Position numbers and translations under genes: made by a program
Assembly (NCBI GenBank): GCA_018267965.1
Contig: JAFDXK010000007.1
Coordinates: 1-64,000, forward strand
Length of the DNA stretch: 64,000 nucleotides
Source of the DNA: Bacteroidota bacterium
GTDB taxonomy: Bacteria; Bacteroidota; Bacteroidia; Chitinophagales; Chitinophagaceae
Direction of reading: 5' to 3'
Part shown: in pieces, positions 61,708 to 64,000 of the stretch
Numbering within the stretch: position 1 is the stretch's first letter
Layout of the letters: the number at the start of each line of letters is the position of its first letter
Notes under the pieces: generated by a model
What the model saw: the letters and a program-made list of their open reading frames with translations, nothing else
Told to the model about the DNA's origin: nothing
The model's database searches: none

Positions 61708-62001
61708 TTAGTTCCACACGAATCTTAGCAACACAATCAACACAGCATACAACATAGTAGCGACAAATACTCCTCTGGCCGATAGATCAAGTCTTTTGCT
61801 GGTAAAGTATATGAAAGGAATTACATTCAATAAAATTGATAAGCTGATAACAGTTGCAGCTTTCTCATGCGTATGAATCAGATATTTTGTAAAATCATTA
61901 AACGTGTATGAATGAAATAAGATCAGATAAACGAGAAAAAACCCGATAACCGGCATTATCATCCCAAAAAAGAAGCCAAGTAATGGCACGTTACGTTTCA
62001 T
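61708..62001 (-). CDS. Small membrane protein upstream of lpxB
   Basis: 97 residues with three membrane helices (about 6-28, 48-65 and 76-94). It starts MKRNVPLLGFFFGMIMPVIGFFLVYLILF and has a short charged loop (YLIHTHEKAAT). It has no known domain. The one-base gap to lpxB suggests a role tied to lipid A or envelope synthesis, but that is inferred from position only. Confidence 0.75.
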   Translation of the reverse strand: MKRNVPLLGFFFGMIMPVIGFFLVYLILFHSYTFNDFTKYLIHTHEKAATVISLSILLNVIPFIYFTSKRLDLSARGVFVATMLYAVLIVLLRFVWN

Positions 62002-62044
62002 ACGATGGAAATATTATGCTAATATACAAGTGAAAAATACAATT

Positions 62045-62076
62045 TTGTACATACAGAAACGAAAGATGTACATTTG
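62045..62076 (+). promoter_or_regulatory. Promoter of the phosphosulfolactate synthase gene
   Basis: TTG at 62045-62047 (within TTTTG) and TACATTTG at 62069-62076 are separated by 21 bases. The start codon is 25 bases downstream. Confidence 0.65.
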
Positions 62077-62101
62077 TTGTTAATAACGAAATAGCGATAA
62101 G

Positions 62102-62896
62102 ATGAATTTTAAGCTTAAAAATATGCCGGAACGTACCCAAAAACCACGGAAGTATGGACTTACTATGGTTATGGACAAGGGTATGGGGCATGATGAGGTT
62201 AAGAACTTTTTGTCAGTGGCCGCTCCTTATGTTGATATTGTTAAATTAGGTTTCGGTACTGCATTTGTAACAAACCGTTTGAGGGAGAAGATTGAGATAT
62301 ACAGGTCTCACAACATCCCGGTTTATTTTGGTGGTACATTATTCGAAGCTTTTCTTATTCGTGGCCAGTTTGATGATTACGTGGAAATAGTGAAGGATTA
62401 TGGGCTTCAGCACGTAGAAGTTTCGGATGGTTCCATTATTATACCTCATGCTGAGAAGTGCGGCTACATAGAAAAATTGGCTAAGCACGTAACGGTTTTA
62501 TCTGAGGTTGGTTCTAAAGATGCCACACACATTATGCCACCGTATAAATGGATAGAACTAATGCGTGCAGAGCTTGAAGCAGGTTCGACTTATGTAATAG
62601 CCGAAGCTCGAGAAGCTGGTAATGTTGGTATCTATCGTGGTACGGGTGAGGTGCGTGAAGGTTTGGTGCAGGAAATACTGACGCAGATACCTTCCGAGAA
62701 AATTATTTGGGAAGCACCACAAAAAGCACAACAGGTTTACTTCCTCGAGTTACTGGATGCTAATGTGAACCTTGGTAACCTTGCACCTAATGAAGTGATA
62801 CCTCTTGAAGCGATGCGTGTAGGTTTGCGCGGCGATACTTTCCATCTTTATTTGAATAAAGAGAAAGGAGAAAAAGCAGAGACAAATCACATATAA
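62102..62896 (+). CDS. comA: Phosphosulfolactate synthase (ComA family)
   Basis: 264 residues. ComA adds sulfite to phosphoenolpyruvate to give phosphosulfolactate. Typical stretches are GLTMVMDKGMG (about 20-30), VDIVKLGFGTAFV, PVYFGGTLFEAFLIRGQFDDYV, VEVSDGSIIIPHAEKCGYI, VLSEVGSKDATHIM and VIAEAREAGNVGIYRGTGEVRE (about 165-186). The TIM-barrel length is normal. In archaea it begins coenzyme M synthesis; in Bacteroidota a role in sulfonates or sulfonolipid precursors is possible but not shown here. It has its own promoter and terminator. Confidence 0.88.
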   Translation: MNFKLKNMPERTQKPRKYGLTMVMDKGMGHDEVKNFLSVAAPYVDIVKLGFGTAFVTNRLREKIEIYRSHNIPVYFGGTLFEAFLIRGQFDDYVEIVKDYGLQHVEVSDGSIIIPHAEKCGYIEKLAKHVTVLSEVGSKDATHIMPPYKWIELMRAELEAGSTYVIAEAREAGNVGIYRGTGEVREGLVQEILTQIPSEKIIWEAPQKAQQVYFLELLDANVNLGNLAPNEVIPLEAMRVGLRGDTFHLYLNKEKGEKAETNHI

Positions 62897-62913
62897 TCAG
62901 ACATAGTATTTAT

Positions 62914-62943
62914 GAGGCATCCGAAAATAGGATGCCTCTTTTT
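62914..62943 (+). terminator. Terminator between comA and aroE
   Basis: Arms GAGGCATCC/GGATGCCTC with a GAAAATA loop and a T-run, 17 bases after the comA stop. It ends only seven bases before the aroE start, so aroE may depend on read-through or on a promoter inside this stretch. Confidence 0.8.
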
Positions 62944-62950
62944 CTTTGAT

Positions 62951-63673
62951 ATGAAAGAATTTGGTTTAATAGGATATCCACTTACGCATTCATTCTCGCC
63001 CGCTTACTTTCAGCATAAGTTTGACGTTGAGGGGATAGCTGCTATCTACAAAGCATTTGCTATTAAGCAGATTGATGAATACAGAGAGCTATTACTATCT
63101 CACCCCGATCTTTCTGGCCTAAATGTAACCATACCATATAAGCAGGCCGTTATGCCTTTGCTTGATGAGTTAGATAACGCTGCTGCTGCTATTGGTGCCG
63201 TAAACTGCATAAGTATTAACGAGGGCTCTGCTAAAGGATATAACACAGATTACATTGGTTTTAAACAAAGCCTGACGCCACTATTACAGCCTCATCATAC
63301 TCATGCCTTGGTGTTAGGTTCTGGTGGTGCATCAAAGGCTGTAGTATATGCATTGCAACAATTAGGAATAGAGTATAAGATAGTTTCAAGAGCTAATGGT
63401 GATATAAGCTACAGCGATTTGTCTAGGGATATCATCTCAAATCATCACCTCATCATTAACACTACACCACTTGGTATGCATCCGGATATTGAGCAGCATC
63501 CATTAATCCCTTACGAACATCTGACACCTCAACACTTGCTATACGACCTTATTTATAATCCTGAAGAAACATTGTTTCTGAGAAAAGCTAAAGAGCGGGG
63601 AGCACAAATCAAAAACGGCTATGAGATGCTTGTATTACAAGCAGAAGAATCCTGGAAGATTTGGAATAGCTAA
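62951..63673 (+). CDS. aroE: Shikimate dehydrogenase
   Basis: The ATG at 62951 gives 240 residues; an earlier ATG at 62912 lies in the terminator and was rejected. The substrate motif is LIGYPLTHSFSPAYFQHKF (about 4-22), followed by LNVTIPYKQAVMPLLDELD with the catalytic Lys (near 65). AIGAVNCI and GYNTDYIGF follow, then the NADP loop VLGSGGASKAVVYAL and the end GYEMLVLQAEESWKIW. It reduces dehydroshikimate to shikimate in aromatic amino acid synthesis. It overlaps the end of the convergent methyltransferase gene by four bases. Confidence 0.95.
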   Translation: MKEFGLIGYPLTHSFSPAYFQHKFDVEGIAAIYKAFAIKQIDEYRELLLSHPDLSGLNVTIPYKQAVMPLLDELDNAAAAIGAVNCISINEGSAKGYNTDYIGFKQSLTPLLQPHHTHALVLGSGGASKAVVYALQQLGIEYKIVSRANGDISYSDLSRDIISNHHLIINTTPLGMHPDIEQHPLIPYEHLTPQHLLYDLIYNPEETLFLRKAKERGAQIKNGYEMLVLQAEESWKIWNS

Positions 63674-64000
63674 CCCACAGTATAATATACGCAGGTAGTT
63701 ACAAAGTTTCTGAAAAATGGTATGGTAGAAATAAGTTTTGATTGCTTTCTTGGTCTCCAACCAAACTTGTATTGATATATCGGGTTGATGAGGAAATGCT
63801 GTTTATTTAAAAACTTCAAACCACTCCTTTTTACTATCCTTTCAAACCTTTCTATAGTGATACGCGTATCATATATTTCAGATAGTTCTTTTATCACACC
63901 TTGATTCTCACCTATCATTTTTAAGATGCCTCTGTACAAAGGTTTTGGCAGGATATGATACCATGGCATCATACCTATTTTGTGGTCGCATATCTGCTGA
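63670..64000 (-). CDS. Class I SAM-dependent methyltransferase (5' partial)
   Basis: The frame remains open to the window edge, so only the C-terminal ~110 residues are present (QQICDHKIGMMPWYHILPKPLYRG onward). The ATG at 63972 is internal rather than the true start. The end FLINPIYQYKFGWRPRKQSKLISTIPFFRNFVTTCVYYTVG is typical of a Bacteroidota methyltransferase family; the SAM-binding part lies outside. The target molecule is unknown. The gene is convergent with aroE. Confidence 0.65.
   Translation of the reverse strand, partial: QQICDHKIGMMPWYHILPKPLYRGILKMIGENQGVIKELSEIYDTRITIERFERIVKRSGLKFLNKQHFLINPIYQYKFGWRPRKQSKLISTIPFFRNFVTTCVYYTVG

Noticed and set aside
62102-62896. Evidence of a coenzyme M pathway or archaeal transfer
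   Set aside because: No other coenzyme M genes are near, and base use and regulation signals look like the neighbours.

Overview
The window looks like chromosomal DNA of a member of the Bacteroidota, most likely near the Chitinophagales. Several independent signs agree: type IX secretion (T9SS) C-terminal sorting domains on five secreted proteins, an alternative complex III (ActABCDEF) next to an aa3 oxidase, a Rho factor with a long charged N-terminal insert, single-chain glycyl-tRNA synthetase, very weak Shine-Dalgarno signals, and promoters of the Bacteroidota type (TTG or TTTG, about 19-21 bases, TAnnTTTG). Most of the window is housekeeping sequence; no phage, insertion sequence or CRISPR array is visible.

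Layout. 1-2.1 kb: the end of a large T9SS-secreted Ig-like protein and a catalytically odd SDR protein. 2.2-13.9 kb: a respiratory operon actABCDEF-coxBA (quinol to cytochrome c to oxygen), closed by a strong terminator. 13.9-25.7 kb: secreted proteins, trigger factor, tRNA-Leu, an orphan response regulator, an MbnP/MbnH-like copper/haem pair, GlyS, and two tandem Omp28-like T9SS proteins. 25.7-49.5 kb: gltX, an lpxD-like gene, purH, comEC, a FadN-like beta-oxidation enzyme, pheS, rho, ispE, rpmI-rplT, miaA and small accessory proteins. 49.5-58.1 kb: a surface-polysaccharide locus with two paralogous glycosyltransferases, a two-gene polysaccharide ABC exporter, a GT-C-like membrane protein, an MBOAT O-acyltransferase and two tandem SGNH-like partners. 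58.2-64 kb: PadR-PspC module, tRNA-Ala with an adjoining GIY-YIG gene and a partial tRNA copy, PhnA-like protein, lpxB, a ComA-type phosphosulfolactate synthase, aroE and the end of a methyltransferase.

The two most unusual structures are local rearrangements. (1) At 59.5-59.9 kb a complete tRNA-Ala(GGC) is followed by a small GIY-YIG nuclease gene. Its stop codon runs straight into a second copy of the 3' part of the same tRNA, whose anticodon region is replaced by a perfect 18-base palindrome. This resembles a minimal nuclease cassette or a decayed tandem tRNA. (2) Between the two SGNH-like genes lies an in-frame relic of the C-terminus of the upstream MBOAT gene, showing that a block of MBOAT end plus SGNH was duplicated.

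All functional calls rest on reading motifs and gene order; no database search was run.
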